NCBI GenBank assembly: GCA_020636995.1
Contig: JACJWU010000002.1
Location: 62,001-126,000, forward strand
Length of the DNA: 64,000 bases
Origin: Actinomycetota bacterium
Lineage (GTDB): Bacteria > Actinomycetota > Actinomycetes > S36-B12 > UBA10799
Reading direction: 5' to 3'
The position numbers were made by a program, and so were the translations under genes. The notes under the pieces are model-generated. The model was not told the DNA's origin, ran no database searches, and saw only the letters and a program-made list of their open reading frames with translations. This document shows, piece after piece, positions 17,668 through 25,739 of this stretch; positions within the stretch are counted from its first letter, which is position 1; each line of letters starts with the position of its first letter.

Positions 17668-18608
17668 CAGGTCACCAGCCCGACGGTGACCCGGGCGAGT
17701 TCGGCGGCTGCTGCCTCGTCGTGCATCAGCGTGGTGGTCGCCAGGCTCGCCCGGACGCTCGTGGGTTCGGGGTCACCGGACTCATAGACCCACCCATCGA
17801 GGATGCCGCCGTCCCCGCGGGCGCCGTAGTGGGCGGCGACCGAAGCGGCGTCCGCCGCGACACCGATCGCAGCCAGACATACGTCGGCCATCCCCTTCAC
17901 AGGTCGGCCGCCGACGATTCCGGAGACGCCGACGACCGGTGCCGGGGTGTCGAGGACCGCCTCCCGGATCCCGGGCACCGCGAGGATCGGTCCGATGCTG
18001 ACCACCGGGTTGGACGGTGGCAGAACGATGACATCGGACTGCCAGATCGCATCCAGGACCCCGGATGCCGGCGTTGCGGCATCGATGCCGACGAAGGTGA
18101 ATCGATGTGCCGGAAGCGCGGCACGGTGTTGCACCCACCATTGCTGGAAGTGCATCGCTGCCGGGCCCGCGTCCGTGTCCACGACCACGTGGGTCTCGAC
18201 CCGGTCGTTGGTCATCGGCAGCAGCGTCACGCCGGGATCCCAGCGCTTGCACAACGCGGCCGTGACCTCGTCGAGTGGGTAGCCGGCGGACAGCAGCTGG
18301 GTCCGGATCAGATGGGTGGCGAGGTCGCGGTCGCCCAAGGTGAACCACAACGGCTCGAATCCGTAGGCCCCGAGTTCGTCGAGGACCGTGTAGGTCTCGT
18401 CGCGGCGGCCCCAGCCCCGGTCGGTATCGATTCCGCCGCCGAGGGTGTACATGACCGTGTCGAGGTCCGGGCAGACCTTCAGCCCCTGCAGCCAGATGTC
18501 GTCGGCGGTGTTCCCGATCACCGTGATCTCGTCGTTCGGGTACGCCGAGCGGAGACCCACCAGGAACCGGGCGCCTCCGACGCCGCCCGCCAGCACCGTG
18601 ATCCGCAT
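17667..18608 (-). CDS. fbiA: 2-phospho-L-lactate / phosphoenolpyruvate transferase (FbiA) of F420 biosynthesis
   Basis: The 313-residue protein begins with ITVLAGGVGGARFLVGL and contains NTADD, DLDTVMYTLGG and PSNPVVSIGPILAVPGI, all typical of the CofD/FbiA family. It joins the guanylylated three-carbon acid to the deazaflavin FO to give (dehydro-)F420-0. I took the ATG at 18608, which gives the family N-terminus; the frame is open 24 bases further upstream. Its start is 43 bp from the divergent fbiC start. Its stop overlaps the first of the repeated fbiB-like starts. Confidence 0.93.
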   Translation of the reverse strand: MRITVLAGGVGGARFLVGLRSAYPNDEITVIGNTADDIWLQGLKVCPDLDTVMYTLGGGIDTDRGWGRRDETYTVLDELGAYGFEPLWFTLGDRDLATHLIRTQLLSAGYPLDEVTAALCKRWDPGVTLLPMTNDRVETHVVVDTDAGPAAMHFQQWWVQHRAALPAHRFTFVGIDAATPASGVLDAIWQSDVIVLPPSNPVVSIGPILAVPGIREAVLDTPAPVVGVSGIVGGRPVKGMADVCLAAIGVAADAASVAAHYGARGDGGILDGWVYESGDPEPTSVRASLATTTLMHDEAAAAELARVTVGLVT

Positions 18609-18651
18609 ACGACCATCCCTCCTGCGCCGCACCGGGGCTTAGGCTTTGGAC

Positions 18652-21132
18652 GTGACTCTACGTCGGGCCCTGGCGCGCGCAGAACGTGCCGTGTCCCTCG
18701 ACGTGACCGAAGTCGCACAGTTGCTGTCGGCCACGGGGCCCGACCTGGAGGCGTTGTGTGCGGTGGCAGCGGCCGTGCGGGACCGGGGCACCCGCACGGT
18801 CACCTACTCGCCCAAGGTCTTCATCCCGGTCACCCGCTTGTGCCGTGACCGCTGCCACTACTGCACCTTCGCCACGGATCCCGCAGCCCTACGTCGCGAG
18901 GGCCACGGTCCGTACCTGGAGATCGACGAGGCGGTGGCGATCGCGGCTCGCGGCGCGCGCGCCGGGTGCGCGGAGGCATTGCTGACGCTGGGGGACGCAC
19001 CCGAGGACCGTTGGCCGGCCGCACGTGCATGGCTGGATGCCCGTGGCTACGACACCACGATCGACTATGTCCGGGCAGTGGCTGTCGCCGTGCTCGAACG
19101 CACCGGCCTGCTTCCGCACGCGAATCCCGGCGTCATGAGTTGGGAGCACCTGAGTCGTCTGCGTCCGGTCGCTCCCAGCATGGGGCTGATGCTGGAGACG
19201 ACGAGCCGTCGGTTGTACGAGACCCCCGGTGCCCCCCACTTCGGATCGCCGGACAAGGATCCCGATGTCCGGTTGCGCGTTCTGGCCGATGCCGGTCGGC
19301 TGGGGGTGCCCTTCACCACTGGTCTGCTGATCGGTATCGGTGAGACGCTCACCGAACGTGCCGAATCGCTGCTGGCGCTACGCAGCGTGGAGCGGCGGTT
19401 CCACGGCCTGCAGGAAGTGATCATCCAGAACTTCCGCGCCAAGCCGGACACCGCGATGGCGGCTGTGGCGGACTGCGGTCCCGACGAGTACCTCGCCGCG
19501 GTCGCCACGGCCCGGCTGGTACTCGGGGGAGCGGTGCACATCCAAGCCCCGCCCAATCTCACCGACGCCGAATCTCTGCACCGGCTGATCGGGGCCGGCA
19601 TCGACGACTGGGGAGGTGTGAGTCCGGTCACCGCGGACTACGTGAACCCGGAGCGTCCCTGGCCCAGCATCGATCTGCTGCGGGAGGTCACCGAAGGCAG
19701 TGGTTTCGCCCTCGCGCCCAGACTGACCATCCACCCTGAGTTCCTGGCCCGCGGTGATGCCTGGCTGGATCCCCGCCTGCGGCCCTTCGTCGCGGCACTC
19801 GCCGATGAGCGGGGACTTCTGCGCAACGGTGTGGTCCCGACCGGTCAGCCGTGGCAACAGGCCGTCGACTACGGCAGTTTTGCCGACGGCGGGGCCGGCC
19901 GCACCGATCTGGCGATCACGATCGACATCCGCGGACGCGACGCCGAGCGTCGCAGCGACTTCGACACCGCCTTCGGATCCTGGGACGCGCTCGACGTGGC
20001 GGGGGCGGAGGCCGTGTCGATCGGCGACTTCGCGGAGGCGCTCGCCTTGGCCCGCGTGCAACCGGCCGCCCTCGCCGATCCGGCCAACGAGGCGCTCGCG
20101 CTGGCGTTGTTCGCCGCAACCGGGGAGCAGGTGGGCGAGGTTGCTGCGGTCGCGGACGCACTGCGACGCGAACGGGTGGGTGACGAGGTCACCTACGTCG
20201 TCAACCGGAACCTGAACTTCACAAACGTCTGCTACACCGGCTGTCGGTTCTGTGCCTTCGCCCAGCGGGAGTCCGATGTCGATGCGTTCACGCTGTCGCC
20301 GGAGGAGATCACCCGGCGAGTGCACGAGGCCTGGGACGCCGGTGCTACCGAGATCTGCATGCAGGGCGGCATCCACCCGAGACTGCCGGGCAGTGCCTAC
20401 TTCGACCTCGCCCGGACCGTGAAACAGGCCGTCCCGGAGATCCACCTGCACGCCTTCAGCCCGATGGAGGTCGTCAACGGGGCCACGCGGTCGGACCTGG
20501 ACCTGCGCGCGTTCCTGGTGCGGCTTCGGGAGTCCGGGGTGGACTCGATCCCGGGTACGGCAGCGGAGATCCTCGACGACGAGGTGCGCTGGATCCTCAC
20601 CAAGGGCAAACTCCCCGCTTCCGCGTGGATCGACGTCGTCACCACCGCACACGAGGTGGGCCTGCCCTCGAGTTCGACGATGATGTACGGACACGTCGAC
20701 ACCCCACTGCACTGGATCCGGCACTTGCGCACGCTGCGTGAGGTGCAGGATCGCACCGGGGGGTTCACCGAGTTCGTCGGCCTGCCGTTCGTCCACCACA
20801 ACGCGCCGCTGTACCTGGCCGGGAAGGCGCGGCCCGGATCGACGGTCCGCGAGGACGTCCTGGTCACGGCCATGGCCAGGCTCCTGCTCGACGGCTCGAT
20901 CCCGAACATCCAGGTCTCCTGGGTCAAGCTGGGGCCCGCAGGTGCCGCGGAACTGCTCAAGGCCGGCGCCAACGACCTCGGTGGCACCCTGATGGAGGAG
21001 ACGATCAGCCGCATGGCCGGTTCGGCCCACGGGTCCTCGATGACCCCGGACGAGTTGCAGCAGACGGCTGCAATGGCCGGCCGGCCCGCGGTCGAACGCA
21101 CAACGACGTACGCAGCGGTCACGCGGCGCTAG
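18652..21132 (+). CDS. fbiC: FO synthase, fused CofG-CofH radical SAM protein (FbiC)
   Basis: This 826-residue protein joins both halves of 7,8-didemethyl-8-hydroxy-5-deazariboflavin synthase. The CofG half has its 4Fe-4S cluster motif CRDRCHYC at about residues 64-71. The CofH half has CYTGCRFC at about residue 525 and YGHVDTP further on. It makes the FO chromophore from tyrosine and a riboflavin precursor. The GTG at 18652 is used; a TTG two codons upstream is equally possible because neither has a strong ribosome site. Having fbiC next to fbiAB puts three of the four F420 steps in one place; fbiD is not in the window. Confidence 0.93.
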   Translation: MTLRRALARAERAVSLDVTEVAQLLSATGPDLEALCAVAAAVRDRGTRTVTYSPKVFIPVTRLCRDRCHYCTFATDPAALRREGHGPYLEIDEAVAIAARGARAGCAEALLTLGDAPEDRWPAARAWLDARGYDTTIDYVRAVAVAVLERTGLLPHANPGVMSWEHLSRLRPVAPSMGLMLETTSRRLYETPGAPHFGSPDKDPDVRLRVLADAGRLGVPFTTGLLIGIGETLTERAESLLALRSVERRFHGLQEVIIQNFRAKPDTAMAAVADCGPDEYLAAVATARLVLGGAVHIQAPPNLTDAESLHRLIGAGIDDWGGVSPVTADYVNPERPWPSIDLLREVTEGSGFALAPRLTIHPEFLARGDAWLDPRLRPFVAALADERGLLRNGVVPTGQPWQQAVDYGSFADGGAGRTDLAITIDIRGRDAERRSDFDTAFGSWDALDVAGAEAVSIGDFAEALALARVQPAALADPANEALALALFAATGEQVGEVAAVADALRRERVGDEVTYVVNRNLNFTNVCYTGCRFCAFAQRESDVDAFTLSPEEITRRVHEAWDAGATEICMQGGIHPRLPGSAYFDLARTVKQAVPEIHLHAFSPMEVVNGATRSDLDLRAFLVRLRESGVDSIPGTAAEILDDEVRWILTKGKLPASAWIDVVTTAHEVGLPSSSTMMYGHVDTPLHWIRHLRTLREVQDRTGGFTEFVGLPFVHHNAPLYLAGKARPGSTVREDVLVTAMARLLLDGSIPNIQVSWVKLGPAGAAELLKAGANDLGGTLMEETISRMAGSAHGSSMTPDELQQTAAMAGRPAVERTTTYAAVTRR

Positions 21133-21133
21133 C

Positions 21134-21168
21134 CCACGTCCACCGTTGGCTCGCCACTGTGGACGTGG
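21134..21168 (+). terminator. hairpin after fbiC
   Basis: CCACGTCCAC (21134-21143) and GTGGACGTGG (21159-21168) form a perfect 10-bp stem with a 15-nt loop, two bases after the fbiC stop. No T run follows. It is read as an intrinsic terminator of the GC-rich type. Confidence 0.6.
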
Positions 21169-21170
21169 CG

Positions 21171-21459
21171 GCGGCGAGTTGGTTAGTCCTGGGCACGTTG
21201 GTTAGACAAACGGCACTCTGGTTAGAGTCCCACGGCCGTACAGGGCTAACCGGAGTGCTGTCTCTCTAACCGGGACGCCGTTCTCTAACCGGAATGCCGA
21301 TGACCACCGCCCGACCGGCGGCGGCGAGTTGGTTAGTCCTGGGCACGTTGGTTAGACAAACAGCACTCTGGTTAGAGTCCCACGGCCGTACAGGGCTAAC
21401 CGGAGTGCTGTTTCTCTAACCGGGATGCCGATCTCTAACCGGAGTGGGGGATGACCACC
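21171..21459. repeat. two direct copies of a fold-back GGTTAG/CTAACC array (copies A and B)
   Basis: Copies at 21171-21308 and 21321-21459 differ at only a few positions. Each has three GGTTAG boxes on the left and three CTAACC boxes on the right. They flank a conserved core beginning GAGTCCCACGGCCGTA. The arms are inverse copies of each other, so each copy folds into a long imperfect hairpin. The boxes are spaced by about 19-29 bp. A third copy (32615-32770) has a partly different arm number. No coding frame of note crosses it. Confidence 0.85.
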
Positions 21460-21721
21460 CCGCGGCCGGCGTAGTGCTGCGCTTGCACCGTGGACGCGGG
21501 GGGGTTCGTCAGCCTCGCGCCGAGATCACTCTGCGTGACCGCCGACACGCCGTCTGGAGCGCCTTGCGCGGCGTGTCATCCACAGATCCGTGACGCGCGA
21601 CCGATATCACGTCACCTGAACGGCCCATTCTGGGGATTCCGGTTGAGGGCCTACTTACGAGCATGTAATTTCAACGTTGTCGTCAGATTTTCGCGCATCG
21701 GGGCGCGGGAGTGGAGGAAAC
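21460..21721 (+). promoter_or_regulatory. whiB upstream region with a possible promoter
   Basis: TTGAGG at 21643-21648 and TAATTT at 21666-21671 are 17 bp apart and could be -35 and -10 boxes, although the second is a weak match. The stretch 21661-21690 is unusually AT-rich for this genome. A strong GGAGG stands four bases before the whiB ATG. The leader is long (about 45-50 nt from the proposed start point). Nothing else is recognised from 21460 to 21640. Confidence 0.3.
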
Positions 21722-21982
21722 ATGCAGGAATCGATCGTCCGTTTGCCGTTGGAGGAAGTGGAAGAGCTGAGCTGGCAGGAGCGGGCGCTGTGCGCAGAGA
21801 CCGACCCCGAGTCGTTCTTCCCGGAAAAGGGAGGATCGACCAGGGAGGCCAAGCGCATCTGCGCATCGTGCGAGGTCCGCGGCGAGTGCCTGGAATATGC
21901 GTTGGAGAACGACGAGCGGTTCGGTATCTGGGGCGGGCTCTCCGAGCGTGAGCGCCGCCGCCTCAAGCGCGCAGCAGTCTGA
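21722..21982 (+). CDS. whiB2: WhiB family iron-sulfur transcription factor, WhiB2/WhmD type
   Basis: The 86-residue protein has the four cluster cysteines at C24, C47, C50 and C56, the FFPEKGGSTREAK segment between them, and the GIWGGLSERERRRLKR C-terminus that binds sigma factor and DNA. WhiB2/WhmD proteins control septation and division in actinobacteria. The position between the fbi genes and the metallopeptidase-like, DUF3499 and pmm genes is the same as in mycobacteria. The ATG at 21722 has a good GGAGG; the frame opens 45 bases earlier without one. A strong terminator follows. Confidence 0.92.
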   Translation: MQESIVRLPLEEVEELSWQERALCAETDPESFFPEKGGSTREAKRICASCEVRGECLEYALENDERFGIWGGLSERERRRLKRAAV

Positions 21983-22015
21983 TCCACCTTCCCCACTTCT
22001 TCCCCGATAAATACA

Positions 22016-22062
22016 TACGACAAAGGGCGGCTCACCAGCGTGGTGAGCCGCCCTTTGTCGTA
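22016..22062 (+). terminator. perfect 21-bp stem-loop terminator of whiB2
   Basis: The arms 22016-22036 and 22042-22062 pair without a mismatch around the loop AGCGT. The stem is GC-rich with an AAAGGG/CCCTTT step, so on the plus strand it ends in CTTTGTCGTA. It should strongly isolate whiB2 from the downstream genes and may also protect the mRNA 3' end. Confidence 0.85.
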
Positions 22063-22083
22063 CCCGCCACTACAGTCGGCCGT

Positions 22084-22554
22084 ATGCTGACGAGCGTCAA
22101 TCACCGCTCCACCCATGCCTCGGACGGAGTGCGGGTCACCTGGTCCACCGCCCGACCGGGAAGCCCGCGGGCTCGGCGCCGTGACCGGCGCGATCGTGGC
22201 CTGCGAGGTCCCCTGGCGCCGCGAGCCGTCCCGGTTGCCCGCAGTCGTGCGGCTCGCTTCGACGAGCAGGTGCTGGTGGCGTGGGATCGACTGGTCATGG
22301 GCAACCCCGAGCTCCAGTACATCGAGATCGCCGTCAGTGACGTCCCGGAGGCCGAGCACCCGGCGCTGGCCGTGTTCGACCCGGCGGATGCAGGTTTCGC
22401 AGCGCGGATCACGGTATACAGGTGGGCCTTGGAACTGCGAGCAGACACCCCTGGTCACCTCGGTGACCTTCTGCAGGATGTGCTGACCGAGCAGGCAGGT
22501 GTGTTCCTGGGTGTCGCCCCGCAGGATCTCGATGGGGCGTATCCCCGTGTCTGA
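22084..22554 (+). CDS. metallopeptidase-like protein (zincin-like family, Rv3259-type), degenerate motif
   Basis: The N-terminal RRDRRDRGLRGPLAP and the closing segment LLQDVLTEQAGVFLGVAPQDLD match a small actinobacterial family related to PF06262 zincin-like metallopeptidases and found beside whiB2. The HExxH zinc motif is replaced here by QDVLTEQ, so catalysis is doubtful. The ATG at 22084 is only 21 bp after the whiB terminator. A GTG at 22129 gives a more typical length and may be the true start. Function is unknown. Confidence 0.65.
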   Translation: MLTSVNHRSTHASDGVRVTWSTARPGSPRARRRDRRDRGLRGPLAPRAVPVARSRAARFDEQVLVAWDRLVMGNPELQYIEIAVSDVPEAEHPALAVFDPADAGFAARITVYRWALELRADTPGHLGDLLQDVLTEQAGVFLGVAPQDLDGAYPRV

Positions 22555-22597
22555 GCCCGAAACCGGAGGTGTCACCAGCGGAGGTTACGGTGGGTCG

Positions 22598-22951
22598 GTG
22601 ACTACCCGCACCTGCTCCCGGCCCTCGTGCCGGCGGCCGGCCGTGTCCACCTTGACCTACGTCTATGCCGACTCCACCGCAGTGCTCGGGCCGCTGGCGA
22701 CTTTCGCCGAGCCGCACTCGTACGACCTGTGCGAGGAGCACTCGCAACGCCTTACGGCTCCTCGGGGCTGGGAGGTGGTGCGCCTGGAGCCCGATCCCTC
22801 TGCGCTCGAACCGTCCCACGACGCTCTCCAGGCGCTCGCCGATGCGGTGCGTTCCGCGGCACGCCCTGAGAGCGTCGCCACCGTTGAGGAGGCAGGGCAA
22901 CTGACGGTCGGCGGGAAAGGTCATCTGCGCGTACTGCGGCCGATCGAATAG
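22598..22951 (+). CDS. DUF3499 family protein
   Basis: The 117-residue protein matches DUF3499 (Mycobacterium Rv3258c). It has an N-terminal CSRPSC pair, TLTYVYADSTAVLGPLA, and LCEEHSQRLTAPRGWEVVR with a further Cys and His. The two Cys pairs suggest a small zinc ribbon. The GTG at 22598 gives the family N-terminus; the frame opens further upstream over the end of the previous gene. It lies 10 bp before pmm and is probably co-transcribed. Its biochemical role is not known. Confidence 0.85.
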   Translation: MTTRTCSRPSCRRPAVSTLTYVYADSTAVLGPLATFAEPHSYDLCEEHSQRLTAPRGWEVVRLEPDPSALEPSHDALQALADAVRSAARPESVATVEEAGQLTVGGKGHLRVLRPIE

Positions 22952-22961
22952 CGTTGCGGGC

Positions 22962-24341
22962 ATGAGCCCCGACAGCACGGTATTCCCCGCCGACCTCGTA
23001 GCCGCATTGATCAAGGCGTACGACGTTCGCGGTCTCGTTGACGAACAACTCACCCCGCAGTTCGTGACAGCGGTGGGCGCGGCGTTCGTCGAGTCGCTGG
23101 GTCTGCGGGAGGCGGGGGCCGTGGTCGTGGGCCATGACATGCGCCCGTCGTCGCCGGCGTTCGCCAGAGCCTTCGCTGAGGGCGCCACGGCCCATGGTGT
23201 GGACGTGATCCTGATCGGTCTGTGTTCAACGGACGGCTTGTACTTCGCCTCCGGCACCCTGGACCTGCCGGGGGCCATGTTCACCGCCAGCCACAACCCG
23301 GCCGCCTACAACGGCATCAAACTGTGCCTGGCAGGCGCGGCACCGGTGGGCCAGGACACGGGACTGCGGGAGATCTCGCGCATGCTCGTCGAGGGTGTCC
23401 CGGAGTACTCCGGCCGGGTCGGGCACATCAGCGAGCGCGAGATGCTCGCCGATTACGCCGACTACCTGATCAGCCTGGTGCCCCCGCTGCAGCGCCCGCT
23501 GCGAGTGGTCGTGGACGCCGGCAACGGCATGGCTGGGCTGACCGCCCCGGTGGTCCTCGGGAAGCTGCCGGTCACGGTCGAGGAGTTGTACTTCGAACTC
23601 GATGGGTCCTTCCCGAACCATGAGGCCAATCCGATCGACCCGGCGAACCTCGTCGACCTGCAGGCCGCGGTGAAGTCGTCGGGCGCGGATCTGGGACTGG
23701 CCTTCGATGGTGACGCCGACCGCTGTTTCGTGGTCGACGAGCGGGGGGAGCTGGTGAATCCGTCCACTCTGACCGCCCTGATCGCCACCCAGGAACTGGC
23801 ACGGGTTCCGGGCGCGGCCGTCATCCACAACCTGATCACCTCCCGAGCGGTGCCCGAGATCATCAGTGAGAACGACGGCGTCCCAGTGGTGACACGGGTC
23901 GGCCACTCCTTCATCAAAGCCACCATGGCGCAGACCGGTGCGGTCTTCGGAGGTGAGCACTCCGGGCACTTCTACTTCCGCGACTTCTGGCGTGCCGACA
24001 GTGGCATGCTGGCGGCCCTGCACGTCCTGTCGAGCCTGGCGGCGACGCCCGCGGGCACGACGTTGTCGCAGGTGTTGGTCCCCTACAGCAGGTACGTGCT
24101 GTCCGGGGAGATCAACACGGAGGTCTCCGACCAGCAGGCGGCGATCGCTGCGGTCCGGGAGCACTTCGCGGATCGGGATGTCACCTTCTCCGACCTCGAC
24201 GGTCTCACCGTGGACGGTGGCACGTGGTGGGTGAACGTGCGGCCCTCCAACACCGAACCGCTTCTGCGGCTCAACGTCGAGGCGCCCACCGAGGATCAGA
24301 TGGCGTCGCTGCGCGACGAGGTGCTCGCCCTGTATCGCTGA
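22962..24341 (+). CDS. manB: phosphomannomutase / phosphoglucomutase
   Basis: This 459-residue enzyme of the alpha-D-phosphohexomutase family interconverts mannose-6-phosphate and mannose-1-phosphate. The phosphoserine loop TASHNP is at about residues 108-113, the metal loop DGDADRC at about 249-255, the sugar-binding GGEHSGH at about 329-335, and the phosphate-binding RPSNTEPLLR near the C-terminus. It corresponds to mycobacterial Rv3257c. Together with manA and the guanylyltransferase at 15.2 kb it completes the route to GDP-mannose. Confidence 0.93.
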   Translation: MSPDSTVFPADLVAALIKAYDVRGLVDEQLTPQFVTAVGAAFVESLGLREAGAVVVGHDMRPSSPAFARAFAEGATAHGVDVILIGLCSTDGLYFASGTLDLPGAMFTASHNPAAYNGIKLCLAGAAPVGQDTGLREISRMLVEGVPEYSGRVGHISEREMLADYADYLISLVPPLQRPLRVVVDAGNGMAGLTAPVVLGKLPVTVEELYFELDGSFPNHEANPIDPANLVDLQAAVKSSGADLGLAFDGDADRCFVVDERGELVNPSTLTALIATQELARVPGAAVIHNLITSRAVPEIISENDGVPVVTRVGHSFIKATMAQTGAVFGGEHSGHFYFRDFWRADSGMLAALHVLSSLAATPAGTTLSQVLVPYSRYVLSGEINTEVSDQQAAIAAVREHFADRDVTFSDLDGLTVDGGTWWVNVRPSNTEPLLRLNVEAPTEDQMASLRDEVLALYR

Positions 24342-24373
24342 GCGGGTGGTCGTGAGGGCATAGGCTGGGGCCC

Positions 24374-24571
24374 GTGAGTCTTGATCCCGAACTGCTCGAC
24401 GTACTGGCCTGTCCATGCCCTCGGCATGCCCCTGTGGCAGAGGTTCCTGACGGTCTGCGGTGCACCGAATGTGAGGCGGTGTTCAGCGTCCGGGACGGGA
24501 TCCCGGTGATGTTGCTGGATCAGGCCACCCCCGGTCCGTCCGGGGTGGTCGGTGTGCCGGATCCCTCGTGA
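24374..24571 (+). CDS. Trm112 family protein
   Basis: This 65-residue protein has the Trm112 zinc-ribbon arrangement, with LACPCP and CTEC as the Cys pairs followed by VFSVRDGIPVMLLD. Family members act as small partners that stabilise methyltransferases or accompany sugar-nucleotide genes. It starts at a GTG and ends overlapping the GTG of the SIS-domain gene by four bases, so the two are translationally coupled. Confidence 0.85.
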   Translation: MSLDPELLDVLACPCPRHAPVAEVPDGLRCTECEAVFSVRDGIPVMLLDQATPGPSGVVGVPDPS

Positions 24572-25737
24572 GCGTCGACGACACCCTGCTCGACGAACCC
24601 GACGAGTTGGTCGGGATCGACTCCCAGCGGATGCTGGCCAGTACCGCCTCGGCCGGAGCCGCGATCCGGAGCACTCTGGACGCCGACGACGGTCATGCCC
24701 TGGGACCACTGGTCGAACAGGGTCGTCCGCGCAGCCTGTGCGTTGTGGGAGCCGGGGGTTCGAGTGCACCCGGGGAGGTGCTCGCCGCGGTGGCCGGGCG
24801 GGGGTCCCCACTGCCGGTCTTCGCGCTCGGCGGTCCCGCGCTACCCGGGTGGGTGGGCCCCATGGACCTGGTGGTCGCGGTGTCGGCCTCCGGCCGGACC
24901 CCGGAGATCCTGACGTTCGTCAGCGAGGCCCAGCGCCGAGGGAGTTCGGTGCTGGGGATCGGTGCGGCGAACTCCCCGTTGCAGGAGGTCTGCAGCAACG
25001 CCCGCGGTGTGTCGTTCTGGCCCGTCTCGCGACTGAGCCCGCTGCAGGACGTCCAGAAGGCCCGCTCTTTGCTGTGGGCGCTGTCGGCGCCGTTGCTACT
25101 TCTGGCAGGCGAACTCGGGATCGTCGCCGAGGCGCGGGACGGACTGGCCGGTGCTGCCGACCGCCTCGATGCCCGTGCCCTGGAGTGCGGCGTGGAGGTG
25201 CTGACCCCGGAGAACCCTGCGAAGGATCTGAGCATCCACCTGACGTCGGGGCTGCCCCTGGCATGGGGCAGTGGTGATGTCGGGGCGGTCGCTGCCCGGC
25301 GGCTCGGGCGGCAATTGGCTGAGAACGCGGACTGGCCCAGTGTGGTGGGTGTGCTGCCGGAGGGGGCACGTACTCATGCCGGACTGCTCGGCGGACCCTG
25401 GGCGGCCCCCGCCCGCGAGGAGGACATCTTCCGCGATCGCACCCTGGACTCCGGTCCGCAACCGCGCCTGCGGGCAGTCCTGCTGCGCGATGCGATGGAA
25501 CACCCGGACACCGCAACGATCGCCGACGCGGTCGTTCAGACCTGCGAGCGGCTCGACGTGCCGTGTCAGGAACTCACGGCCACCAGCGGACATGCGATCG
25601 AACAGTTGGCGGATCTGGTGGGACTGGTGGACTTCGCGAGCATCTACACGGCGTTGATGCAGCGCCGTGACCCCTCCCACAGTGCCGAGGACATCGACCC
25701 GCGGTTCGGTCGCTGGCGCCGGACGGAGGGCCGATAA
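24568..25737 (+). CDS. SIS-domain protein, phosphoglucose/phosphomannose isomerase-like
   Basis: The 389-residue protein has two SIS folds. The first contains VVGAGGSSAPGEVLAAVAG and VAVSASGRTPEIL (about residues 55-115), and the second carries the C-terminal isomerase half. It resembles bifunctional phosphoglucose/phosphomannose isomerases and corresponds to mycobacterial Rv3256c. Its place between trm112 and manA supports a role in hexose-6-phosphate interconversion. The canonical catalytic residues cannot be verified by eye, so activity is inferred. Confidence 0.75.
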   Translation: MSVDDTLLDEPDELVGIDSQRMLASTASAGAAIRSTLDADDGHALGPLVEQGRPRSLCVVGAGGSSAPGEVLAAVAGRGSPLPVFALGGPALPGWVGPMDLVVAVSASGRTPEILTFVSEAQRRGSSVLGIGAANSPLQEVCSNARGVSFWPVSRLSPLQDVQKARSLLWALSAPLLLLAGELGIVAEARDGLAGAADRLDARALECGVEVLTPENPAKDLSIHLTSGLPLAWGSGDVGAVAARRLGRQLAENADWPSVVGVLPEGARTHAGLLGGPWAAPAREEDIFRDRTLDSGPQPRLRAVLLRDAMEHPDTATIADAVVQTCERLDVPCQELTATSGHAIEQLADLVGLVDFASIYTALMQRRDPSHSAEDIDPRFGRWRRTEGR

Positions 25738-25739
25738 TC

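Larger units (their letters stand above)
17574..17680. repeat. three tandem copies (35-bp period) of the fbiA/fbiB junction
   Basis: The sequence CCGGGGACCGCCACGATCTG occurs at about 17575, 17610 and 17645. On the coding strand each unit contains the end of fbiA (a LVT-stop-like tail in two of the three) and the first eight codons of fbiB. Every unit has an ATG overlapping a TGA. The period is not a multiple of three, but each extra copy is closed by its own stop, so the chain stays in order. Confidence 0.95.

Noticed and set aside
21171..21459. CRISPR array formed by the regularly spaced CTAACC/GGTTAG units
   Set aside because: The units run in both orientations, the spacing between boxes is only about 13-23 nt, the texts between boxes are themselves repeated, and no cas gene is present.
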